Shown here: in pieces, positions 12,201 through 22,606 of the stretch
Layout: every line of letters starts with the position of its first letter
Numbering within the stretch: position 1 is the stretch's first letter
Assembly: GCA_003116995.1 (NCBI GenBank)
Contig: BDSL01000065.1
Location: 157,001 to 221,000, forward strand
Source of the DNA: Yamagishiella unicocca
Taxonomy: Eukaryota; Chlorophyta; Chlorophyceae; Chlamydomonadales; Volvocaceae
DNA: 64,000 nucleotides
Direction of reading: 5' to 3'
The notes under the pieces: model-generated
Told to the model about the DNA's origin: nothing
Databases searched by the model: none
The model's input: the letters and a program-made list of their open reading frames with translations, nothing else
Position numbers and translations under genes: made by a program

Positions 12201-14731
12201 GGTCGAGGTGCCGGGAATCCACGCCCGCCTCGCCGCTAGCCTCCCCAGCGCCCTCGCGGGCCTCCTCATCCTCGCCGCCGCCGCCAATGGGACGAGCATG
12301 CACCTCGTACACGCGCCCGCCGTACATGCACCAATCGGTGTCGATGTACGACATGAGTGGTGGCATGACGTACGGGGGCCCCTGCTCGTCCACGAAGGAG
12401 GGTAGCTGTGCCGCGTGCTCCAGCAGCGACCACCAATCTTGAGCGTCGCGAGCGGGCGACAGATGGATCGTCGCCAGGGGGGTCTGCCTCAGAAGTAGCG
12501 CGACGTCGGCGGCATCCCCCTCCGCCGCCGCCGCCGCGGCGGCGGCGGCGGCGAGCGCCGCCTCCACGGCGTGGCCGTTGTACGACAACGCCGCCGACAG
12601 CTCCCCATGGCAAGCGCGAATGTGGGCCATCAGGCAGGCCAGGTTGTCGTACGTGTGACCGTCATCGCACACCAGGCAGCAGCAGCAGTCCGTCACCTCC
12701 CGCTGAACTTCTCGACCCACCCGCACCACGCCGCCGCCGCCGCCGCCGCCATCCCTGAGGCCGCCGCCGCTGTCGTCACTGGCTCGACGCGATAGCGGCC
12801 GTTGTGGCGGCTGCGCATGCTGCTGCGTAGAGCCGCCGGCGTCGACCGTTGGACGTCGGCCTTCTTCCGACTGGAGCTGGCCCTCGGGATCCAAACCCAG
12901 CTCCGAATCCGGATCCGCGATGCAACCCGACGGGAGGCGCACGTAGCTGTCGGTGCCGCTATCGGCGCCGGCACTAGCGTGCCACACCCACTCCAGGGGA
13001 AGGTCCTGCCGTACGCCGTCGACGAAACGTTGGTCCAACGTTTCGCCCGGGTTTCTGAGCAGTCGCTGCCGCCGCTGCAGCCAGCGCTGCTGTTGCCGCA
13101 GCACCCGGCAGCCGGCAACCCCAGGGCATAAGCGTCGGCCGGCGGCAGCGTCCGTGGCGTTGCCTGGCGCCGCTGCCTCGGCTGCTGCCGGCTCCAAAAC
13201 CGCTCCAGGACTCGAGCGGGGGTCCTCGCGTTGCAGGCTAGCAAGCGACCAGCCGCTCAGCTCCATTTCCAGCGCCACGGCCTCCGCGCCCACATCACGG
13301 TGGAGCCGCCCCTCACCGCCGCTGCTGCCGGCACCGGCGGCACCTGCCTCACCTGCGGCACCTGCCGCACCCAGGGGCTCCAAGCTGAGCGCCTTGATGG
13401 TGCTGGCTTCAAGGTCTGGCAGAACCGCCGGGTTGGGCTTGTCCTCCAGGACCTCCAGCTTGATCAGGCAACGTTCCAACTGGAGCCGCAGCCGGCCGAC
13501 GGGCGCGGCCTCCCCAGCGGCCGTCCCGCTCGCTGACCCGGTTTGCAACACGTCGACTGAGCCCACGGCCGCGGGCCACTGCAGCAGGGGGCCAGCACCC
13601 TCACCACTGGCGGTTGAGCCCTCGGCCTGCATCCGCGCATCCGAGTGGGTACGCGCGATCGGCCTCCAGCCCATCTGCGCCACTGCCGCCGCCTCTGCAG
13701 CGGTGGCGGCAGGCGCCAGCACTGCCGCCCACAAGGGGTCAGCCACCGGGAAGGTGTTCAAGAGGTACCCTTCGACTGGCTCTGCGGGGGGGCGGTTGGG
13801 GGCGGTTAGGGATTTAGGCGCGGCGAAGCAGTCAGCATCGCTCGCAACACCACCCAGACACGCACACAGACCACCACAGACCACCACAGACACGCACACA
13901 GACCACCACAGACCACCACAGACACGCACACAGACCACCACAGACCACCACAGACCACCACAGACCACCACAGACACGCACACAGACCACCACACAGGTC
14001 ATGGCCGCGCAGACCCACAGACCCACTGGACCACACATTCGCGTGCGGTGCCAGGGTCATTGGCTTCGGCTAGCCATAACCGTTTGCATCGTAACCTTGC
14101 TGGGCACTACTACTGGGCACATCGTGTAATGCGCTGCTCCTCGCGGCGCCTACCTGTTTCCGACAGCAGCTTCCACACGGACGGCTTGGACAGCTGGGCC
14201 GCGTGGCGGGACACCTGATCTGTTGGTTGGTTGATGGTTGGAGTTTGGTGGTTGGTGGTTAGAAGAGGGGCCCGTTGCACAGTTGGGATGCGATGCGGCG
14301 TTGGGTGGGAGTGGGTAATGCGTTGCTGCGAAGCGCCGTGTGCCCCAGCAGCCGCCTGCGATCGTGGCAGCGGACAAGGACAGGCGGTGCCGCCGCGGAG
14401 AGGCACCTCGTACGGGTGCTGCGGGTACGAAGCGAGGTAGGCGCTGAAGTACGATGGCGCGGTGGCGCGACGAGACCGCACCTCCTGAAGGCATGTGCGA
14501 TGACAGCGTGCAGCCCGATGGCACACACGCGCCGCGAGACGAGGCACCCAGCCAGCCAGCCGAACCGCCCTCATGACCAACCTGCCGCCGCCCTCGCCGC
14601 GACACACCCACCCGAGTAGAGAAACATCAGCCGGAGATGCGCCACCTCCTTCACCTCAGTCTCCGTTAACGACAGGTCAACGGTGCACCGGCCGCCGCCG
14701 CCGCTGCCGCTGCCGCCGCCGCTGCCGCCGC

Positions 14732-14762
<31 letters not shown>

Positions 14763-16313
14763 CTGACCGGCCCTACGGTCCACGCCGCAGCCTCCGCCCC
14801 CCGCCACAATGCCCTGGGCCGCGCACCGCTGCCGATCGCTAGGCAAGGGCCGCCAGCCCGCGGCAGCCGCCATAGCGGCCGCCTCCAGAGCCACAGCTGC
14901 GCTCACGCCCTCTGCCGCCGCCTCAGCATGCGCAGCCGCCGCCTGGATGCCACCAACGCCGGCGACCCGTGGGTCAGTCGCCGCGGTGCCTGTCCCACCC
15001 CCTAGGAGCTGGACAGGGTGCTGGTTCGGCTCTGGGTCCGGCGGCACCGCCAGCAACCAGGCATACCCGGGGATGGGCACCAGGTGACCCTTGGGTCGGT
15101 AGGAAGGGGGCCAGGCAGGGTGGAGAGACACCAGAAGTGAGCTCGTGTGTCGGGCACCAGTCAAATGCGCCGAACAGCAGGCCGCGTCGGACGCCACCGC
15201 TATCGCTACCACTGGATATGGAGATGCATTCAGTGGCACCTTGGCAACGTGCTGCAATGCAACCCAGCCACGTCACGTCCGTCACATGGTGCCACGGGAC
15301 GTCACATCACAAGCCGTATTAAGTCATGTGACGTCAATCACGTCACAAGCCATACTATGTCAAGTTACGTCACGTCAGCCATGTCAGGCCACGTCAGATC
15401 ACACCACGCCAAGCCTCTATCGAGAGGAGGAGCGATATCTTACCGGCCAGGAGAATGGCTCGACGCACACCACTGCCATCACGTAGCGCCACGGCCGCAT
15501 CAGCTCAGGTCGCGGGGTCCACCGCGGCACCTCAGCCGGCGCCTGCAGCGCAGCCGCCGCCGCAGGCCGCTGCTGCTCCGAAACCACGCCGCCGCAGTTC
15601 CGCTGCTGCCGGTCGTCAAGAGGGTGGAGCTGCGGACCAGCCGAGCCGGAGTGCTCTGGCCTGCAGCCCGCAGGCTCCCCGGGTGTGCACGCGCCGGCGC
15701 CCGTATGCAGGCGCAGGGCGTGTAAGAGGAAGCGACGGTGATGCTCTACGAATTGGCAGGGGTCCGTGGAGCGGTTCACACCTCGCCTGTAGGTAAGGTT
15801 CCGCTGCAGCATGCGGAAACCCTGCAGCGGTGGGGGCGAGGCAATGCGGCGGCGGCACTTCATCAGGGACGCGTACTGACTAGCATGAGTGGCACCTGAT
15901 CGGTGGTGCTGGAGTGCAGACACCAGACCTAGCCGCTCCCATCGTTCCGAACAACCACCGGTCCAAGGCAACGTCAGCGGTGCCCCCAGGAAGCTGTTGG
16001 GTGTGCCTTTATGCGCCCCCTTCGCGTGAATGGTTACCCCATGTGCGTTCTGTTTGTGGCCCTTCCAGAGGGTCACGCGGCAAGCAGAACCATGCACGAC
16101 GTCGCAAGCTCGGCAGCTGCGACCCCGCGTTCTGACAGTGGAGGTGCTTGCAGTCTGTGCATTGGCCTTCGCTAGCGATGCATGGCACACCTTGCTGACG
16201 GCCCGCAGCGGCAGCAAGTTCGCGTAAAGCGTCCGCGTTTGCAGGAAAAACCGATTATACTCGTCGGCATGGTCCTGTGCCGTAACGCTCCGCTCCATTA
16301 TGACCTTCACCAA
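6746..16313 (-). CDS. SUZ12: SUZ12/EMF2-like Polycomb repressive complex 2 subunit
   Basis: SUZ12/EMF2 proteins are nuclear PRC2 subunits needed for H3K27 methylation. Eleven exons, all phase-consistent: 16313-16191, 15821-15444, 15089-14646, 14484-14407, 14214-14154, 13781-9886, 9119-8997, 8554-8479, 8128-8050, 7369-7232, 6818-6746; about 1,822 aa. Seen: an N-terminal segment resembling the family's R-x-L-x-x-x-x-L-x-x-R-x-L-T-Y region (FRMLQRNLTY, exon 2); a C2H2-type finger CLVC...HIRACH near residues 725-750; and a C-terminal VEFS box from YVHSRSIAPM (about 1645) through SDSEDDTDEEEDW, LLMVYWNRF, CDRIMPARCEEF to LRRAFTCHLLVLRDYS. Family members are about 630-740 aa; the excess is Ala/Gly/Pro-rich. 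The start could also be Met at 16298. The exon 3 3' end could be 14655. Internal introns in the 3.9-kb exon cannot be excluded. Confidence 0.87.
9121..9262. repeat. GGN trinucleotide repeat in a SUZ12 intron
   Basis: About 140 bases of GGC/GGT units. On the gene strand it reads as a CCN-rich, pyrimidine-heavy tract. By the splice model it is the intron end directly before the acceptor at 9120-9121, not a polyproline coding stretch: joining 9886 to 9119 restores the VEFS box in phase. Confidence 0.75.
13857..13995. repeat. CACAGACCAC minisatellite in SUZ12 intron 5
   Basis: Irregular repeats of CACAGACCAC and CAGACACGCA fill the intron between 14154 and 13781. On the minus strand they stay open in frame with the next exon, which makes that open frame look about 70 codons longer than the exon. 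Confidence 0.8.
15265..15412. promoter_or_regulatory. Cluster of ACGTCA motifs in SUZ12 intron 2
   Basis: About seven ACGTCA hexamers (CRE/bZIP half-site type), with several near-matches such as ATGTCA, occur within about 150 bases of the intron between exons 2 and 3. ACGT cores bind plant-type bZIP factors, so an intronic enhancer is possible. A decayed simple repeat is equally possible. Confidence 0.35.
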
Positions 16314-18386
16314 TTGATGAAGCGTACGTCCTTCACCCCTGATATGTATATGTGGCCTTATTGTTGGCAGGTAAATTTATAGGGGTTGGCTGTTTTGCCC
16401 GCCTTCCGACGCGTCTCGCGCCAAATCTTGGGCATTGTGCTCAATTTACAAGATGGTATACAATTTGCCCAATGGTATGTAACGGTAACGTTGTGCCAGA
16501 ATGCGGGCACAGGCTGGACACAGGTTACTAGGCTGGCTGGCAACAAAATGGCACTGATTCCATATGAATTATAGAAAGCTAACGCATCGACATGTACCGA
16601 TATTTCTGATATTCACCGGTACGAAACCCCATAAGTGGGGAACTTTGGACGGGCCGTGGACGAGGCGCAAGTGGTGGCAGCACAGGCGGCTGATGCGCGC
16701 TCCTGTTCATCCATTTGCATATCGAACAAGGTACTGCATATTCACTACTGGTTACGCCATGTTCGTGACGCTAACAAACTTCCAACGACCTCCAATCGGC
16801 CCCACACCCAACCTCATCGGGCCTCATCTCGCCCCATTAAGACGACATGCGTGCTAGCATGTGCTATCTCCGTGGCCTATGGAGTATATACTTGCTGAAT
16901 CGGCCTACTGGCTACAATGTATCGCTGAAGACACCGGATCGACATATTTGTTTAGTATGTTAATCTTTCGTTGCAGTGCTATGGCCCTGCCATTCCCCCT
17001 GAAGCAGCCCAAAGTGAGTGTGTTATCCGACAGATGTACCGAACGAAGGCAGCATCGTCGCGCTTACCACACCGGTCCCTTTGGAGATGCGGGGGACAGG
17101 GTTTTAAATCTGCTGTGGACCCCCGTGACGGGGGATAGAGTTTACAATCTGCTGCTCTCGGCTGTGGGCCTCCCTGGGTTGATTAAAGCCGGGTGCCCAT
17201 GCATCCAACCATGCCATAGGAAAAACAGTGAGATCCGGCCCTTTGACGGACTGCAGTAAACCTCAGCGGCAAAGTTTGGTCTCCGAAATTATGCCGTCAT
17301 GCAAAGGGCTGCTCGCAGACGCTCACAGGCTGTTGTCGAGCTGGCGAGCGAGAGGTAGGCGGGAGCCACCAAGCAGAAAAGCACACGGCATGTGCACTTC
17401 GGACATGTTCATACAGATACGGAATGGTATGATACGGACTACAAGGGAGTATCAGCATCCGCCCGTGGACATACACGCATCTCCCAGATGACCAACCATC
17501 TTAACGAAATGCGGCGTTGACGACCTTTTCTGTTGCCAGGGGGCGAATCGTTCGGTCCTTAAGAAGGTGAAAGTACCGCAATCGACACTCCCTCCTAAAC
17601 CACCAGTACCCTGCCGCCAGTTACCCGCTGCGAACGTAATATATTTTTTGGTAATATATTTTTTGGTAATATATTTTTTGGTAATAGTATTTTTTGCTTA
17701 AGCAGCATATTAGGTAATGCAGCGCGCAGTTGTTGATTGGCACATCTAAAACTGCCGTGAGCCAGTCCCCGCTCAGCACGCGCGTCCGCTGGACGCGGGA
17801 TGTCTACCCACATAGCATACAAAGCCGAAATGAACTACACAGTGCTACACTACCTGTTCGTTACAACCGGAATGATGTGAGGGTTACACCGGACCCACAT
17901 CGCACCGGCTTGACAACATTTCTGCCAAGCAAGTCTGAACCACTCAGAACCAAGCCAAACGAAGGGACATGCTACCTTCCATGGATTCCTTTTGCCTTTC
18001 AACAGGAACTAATACCCCATCATCATGACATCCCGCCCACTCCATCCCGCCGACGACTCGCATTGGAAGTGACGCCGGGGCACTCGTCCCTCTAGTAGAC
18101 CAGTAGCGCTCACAAACAGTTCGGTTTGTTGTGACACCAAGAGGGTGACGCCATCTACACTAACAGCGAAAACACCGTTTTCCTCTACCACATACGGCGC
18201 CGACGGCCACGGCAAATAAAAATGCGCCCAGCGCCCGCCTCTCCATCCTCTGCTGCTTGCTCGTCCGAGGCAGCTGCTTTGCGCGCATGTCTTAGAAAGG
18301 AAGCAAGACGTCGCTGCACGCATGTGCATTCAAACCGTCATCGGGTTCGGCATCAGGCTCGTCATCAGATCGCAATCAGATCGTCC
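16314..18386. other. Intergenic stretch between the SUZ12-like gene and the membrane-protein gene
   Basis: No supportable coding region. It should contain the SUZ12 promoter, but no clear TATA box is visible. An AT-rich tandem repeat of a 15-base unit (GGTAATATATTTTTT, about 3.5 copies, units starting at 17650, 17665 and 17680) lies at 17636-17697. Minus-strand TGTAA near 17884-17888 might serve the upstream membrane-protein gene, 500 bases past its stop. Confidence 0.5.
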
Positions 18387-20936
18387 TCAGATCGTCATCA
18401 CCCGGGGCGACAGCGCGTACATGCACAGCGTCACCGCCAGTGTCGCCAAGACGTAGAGCTTGTAGCCGGTGGCGCCGGGGGGCAGCACCAGCACGCCGCC
18501 GGGGCCCAGCGGGCTGCTGCCCTCGTACCCGACGCCCGAGGCCTGCACCGGCGGAGGGCAGCAAACACATGGGCGTCGCCGACGTTTCCTTCTGCACATA
18601 CCGGTATGCGCGTCAAAGCGCCAGAAACGTCATGAAGGGAGTACATTTGCGGAAACAGGCGATGGATGTCGGAAAATTCGCGTTCCGTCCCGTTCCGTTC
18701 CAGTGCAGCTGGCTGTACCTGTATTGCGGTACGGGGTCCCTCGATTTTCCGGAGCGCTTAGGAACACCACAGCCGCAGACTGCTTTATCAGGCAACCCCC
18801 ACCGTCGGGGCGCTTGATCCATTAGCAAATGCTGCTGTGGTAAACGCATCCACGGCCCACCCACCCACCCACTCTGTTCTAAACGGTTTTTCGGGCATCC
18901 ACGGCCCACCCACCCACCCACCTGCATAAGGCCCTCCACGGCGCCCCTCGTCGCCTCCCTGCTTGCGCACTTGACAACGTCCACCGCGAGGCTGCGCACG
19001 TCACGCTCCCTGACCAGCTCCACCACCTGTCGCACAGTGTGGGTGCCGTGCAGGGGGTGCGGAAGGACGAGGACTTGGAGAGGAGTAGCGTACGCCAAAG
19101 AGAAGGACCGCTTGCAAGAAAGATGAGGACCGCATGACTCCAGTGCGCGCAACGGAGCACCAAAAAGAGGGAGGCGGGCTGTTGTGGCGCACGTCGGCTC
19201 CATATGCAGCATGTCGCCTCGACCTTCACGCAGGCCATGGTACCTTGCGTGCTGCACTGCCTTGAGGAGTCCTCCGGGCGCCTAACGCACCGGAGCGTGA
19301 AGCTTCCTATAATTTTTAAAATACCCAAGAATATAATTTGTTTTGCACGCCATGGATTCCCGCTGTGACCCAGTTTCGTCAATGTAATGTGCTACAATCC
19401 GCCCGCGCAGGCCAGTTTCCAGCAACGGTCCGGGCCTGTCTGCCAGGCCCCCCGCAGACAGAACCCAGATGCATTATGCGGGGAACCGTGCGGCGCAAGC
19501 CGTAAACCGTCCAGCGCTAAATCGCCGCTTTCGCGCCCCTTTCCGCTCCTCCCGCGTAGCAACACTCCCACCCACTCCAACCACGCACACATGCGGCAAA
19601 CTTACACACTTTCACGCACGTCGCCCCCACGTACACGCACGTCGCCCCCACGTACCTGCCGAAGCCAAGGCGGCGGCGCCTGCACCGCCAGAGCGCGGCT
19701 GAGGCCCCCGGCCGCGGTGTTGCTGCCAACGCAGCCCAGGGCGTTCGTGCCGCCCATGCTTTGCTGCTTGTAAAGCTGCGAGCCCTGAGAAGGTCGGACG
19801 TTCTGGCCGCCCACCAGCTGTCCGTTGGACTTAACCAAGGGCAGCACAGCCGCGCGGCCGTCCGCCACCACTGCCGGTCCGTCGGCGGTGCCCGGTGCCG
19901 CTAACGAGACGGTTGCCAGGGGGCCGCCAGCTGCGCACATGGCGAGAGGTATCGATGCGCCGCTGACATTGCCGTCGCGGCTGGTGGCAGCGACTCCTCC
20001 GCAGGAGCTGACGGTCATCGTGTGCTTGGCGACCGCAAGGTGGTTGACGGCGTGGGAGGTGGGGGCCGCGCCGCCGGCCGCGGCACCCGCAGCCGTGGCG
20101 CGGCGGTAGGAGACGACCGCCTCCCGGCAGAAGGACGCAGTGATGCGGCTGAGCAGGTCCGTCAGGGCCTCACGGTGCTCCGGGTTGACGAGGCTGGCCA
20201 GCATGTCGTTGTACAAATTGTAGCCGGCCGTGGCGTCCACGTACGACTTGACTGCTGTACGGATGCTCTGGGTGAGCAGCAAGGTCAACACCTTCTCGCC
20301 CTGCTCGCTGGAGAGCATCTCCAGCACGTCCTTGATGCCAAAGGTGTTTCCGCCTGGGCCCGATGTTGACGCATCCATTCGGCGCTCCACAAACTCGCAC
20401 ACCGCGGCGGTGGAATTGCGCATCGCTACGCCCACGGCCATGCCCACAAGGCCCCGTCCGCGTTCGGACAGCACGGCCTCGATAATGGTATCGACCAACG
20501 GCGGGGCGTCGGCGGATTGAAGCCCTGCCGTCGCGGCCGTCACACCGCGCACAACAGACGCAGTGACTGTTGACACCGTCTCTTGTAGCTCCCGAGCCTG
20601 CAAGAGCTTGTTGAGCTGGCGTAGGCTCTGAGGAAGCTCCGTCGAGTCGGACGTCAGAAACGCGCGCAGGTCTTCCGACACCAAAGCGGCGGTTTCCGCA
20701 ATCGTCGAGGCGGCCTCAGAGTAGTTCTTCATCATGCCGCGTAGCCGCTGAAACTGGCTCTGCTGTCGGTTGCCACGTCCATTGGAGCCAGCCTTCTCCT
20801 CCGCGTCCGAGCCTGCGCGGGCTGTAACCTGATAGGTCGCATACAACGTAGCTGCTGCAGCAGCAGCGCCCCACACTAAGGTCTTGTGCTGCTGGTACCA
20901 CTGTATGTATGGATTTTTTGGACTTGCACCCGACAT
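18387..20936 (-). CDS. Unrecognised membrane protein with N- and C-terminal hydrophobic segments
   Basis: Three phase-0 exons: 20936-19656, 19026-18922 and 18542-18387, giving 513 aa. Seen: a hydrophobic stretch near residues 20-38 (TLVWGAAAAAATLYATYQV) and another near the C-terminus (YKLYVLATLAVTLCMYAL). Between them lies a helical region with DLRAFL, SDSTELPQSLRQLNKLL and YNLYNDMLASLVNPEH, then a low-complexity linker. From memory, plants have uncharacterised proteins with similar D-L-R-x-F-L and NP-x-H segments, so it may be a conserved plant/algal family; I do not know its function. The arrangement suggests a protein held at a membrane by both ends. A TATA-like TTATAAAC lies about 115 bases upstream. 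The exon 2 donor sits in a duplicated CCCACCCA-rich segment (18848-18922), so an alternative donor is possible. Confidence 0.75.
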
Positions 20937-21047
20937 TTGTGATGTTCAAAGAAAATAGGGTTTGCCACTTAGCAGTGGCCTAATTACTCTCAACGAGGCA
21001 TTGTGCGTAAGGGCCCGGCCTTCCAGAGTAGGGCGCGCAACGGTTTG

Positions 21048-21055
21048 TTATAAAC
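21048..21055 (-). promoter_or_regulatory. TATA-like element upstream of the membrane-protein gene
   Basis: TTATAAAC on the plus strand (GTTTATAA on the gene strand), about 115 bases before the start codon at 20936. Placement is plausible for a core promoter; no other support. Confidence 0.3.
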
Positions 21056-22384
21056 CTGACAAGTATTATCCTCAGCAAGCTGGGGAGAAAACTACTTTCT
21101 CAACATACGCTTCGTTCAAGCCTTGTTACAATGCTTTTGTGGATCCTCGCGGGAAGCCGTTGTACGCATGCGGTCCGAATCGTCACATAAGGCCGCGCTC
21201 GCAACGAATGTATCATAAAATGTTAGAGGAAGTAAGTGTTCCTGAACGCGTGTTTTTTTCCAACCAGCCAGTTTTCCCGCACTGACAATCGACTGAGCCG
21301 ATACACGATACCATCATTACAAAACCGTCGTATCCTGTACTATTGCATTGGATCTTGTTGCCAAACAATAATAAAACACCTCAGGGCCCATATCAGGACT
21401 CATGTAAGACCGGTGAGGTTTGGGGGCAGGTCGGGTAAAGTGGGGTGGGGCCGGTCTTGAGGAATTCTTCCTGGCGACGCATTTTTCAGTGCGTGCGTTG
21501 CTGTGTACACTAGGACACATTAAGGATTTTAACCGACGGGGATACAAGGGCACCCTCCCGCACCCCTCGCGGCTGCAGGTATGAGGCATCAGGAGCCCCT
21601 GCATAAATCCCCGCAATGACAGGCAATGACCCAGGTGTTTACACCTCTCCTCTCAATGAAACAAGGGGAGATCCAAACGACCCAAACAAGTTCGCGCGTA
21701 AGCGAATATTTTCTGCCATATTTAGCATGCCCACCTTCAGGGCGCCCGCAAAGGGACAGGGAGGGGCGTGAAGCCGTCCGTCCCTGAACCCATTAGTATT
21801 GACCGTTATTGACCTATTGGTTCCCGGACACCTAACGCAATCACTACCAAGAGGCAGTTTTGCAAAATGGATGGCACGCGGGGGTGGTCAAGATGTTAAC
21901 CAAACAGGCAAGCAAGCAAGCCGTCGAAACTATCTACTTCAGGGGGTCACTCGCCAACCACCACTATGAGCGAAACCGTATCCGCAGCCATCATGTGTGC
22001 CAAGCGCCTGCAATACCATGTGCAAACTGCAAAACGACATGGTCTTAAACGGAATGTTGAGTCCTTCCGAAACACAAAACGGGACGACGACCATACTCGA
22101 CGACCAAGGACGAACAAACGTAAAGATCAATAATGAGGCAGGAAACCGCACGGCAGGTTGAGAACTCAGCCCAGACATGACACCACGTCACGGGTAGGCA
22201 GCATGCATCGACAACCACAAGACAATAATTGCGTTATCACACATCATGGCGGCCACTTCGCAACAACTGCAGGCCCTAGCCGTCCGCCAAGCTGTGTGTA
22301 CGCAGCATACCGCTACCATCACCTCGAGCGCACAATCTTCAGACCTCCAATGTACTGCGCCTGATGGCTGTTTAGTAATACACG
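21056..22384. other. Intergenic stretch, no gene seen
   Basis: No frame with a recognisable domain or splice pattern. It lies between the 5' end of the membrane-protein gene and the 3' end of the first CAT gene. Confidence 0.5.
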
Positions 22385-22389
22385 TTACA
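22385..22389 (-). terminator. TGTAA poly(A) signal of CAT copy A
   Basis: Minus-strand TGTAA about 220 bases past the stop codon of the first CAT-family gene. Confidence 0.45.
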
Positions 22390-22606
22390 GGCTGTTTGTT
22401 ATGGATGCGCGAACACAATCGGATCGGCTTGTACTTCCTGTGCATCGAGCCCGACAATTTTGACGCCGCAAAATGTCACGCTTGACAGATCATTTGTATT
22501 ACGTTTTAACAAAACACCCAAACTCGATCATATCCCTGCTGAGCGCCGCGAGGGAGTCTGGAGAGTAGTAGTGTAGCTGGTGGGACCTGGGACCCCTGTT
22601 AACCCA

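Noticed and set aside
9727..13995. A single 1,422-codon minus-strand open frame as one complete protein
   Set aside because: Its first about 70 codons are the CACAGACCAC intron repeat and its last about 50 run past a splice donor at 9885. Only 13781-9886 fits as an exon of the SUZ12-like gene.
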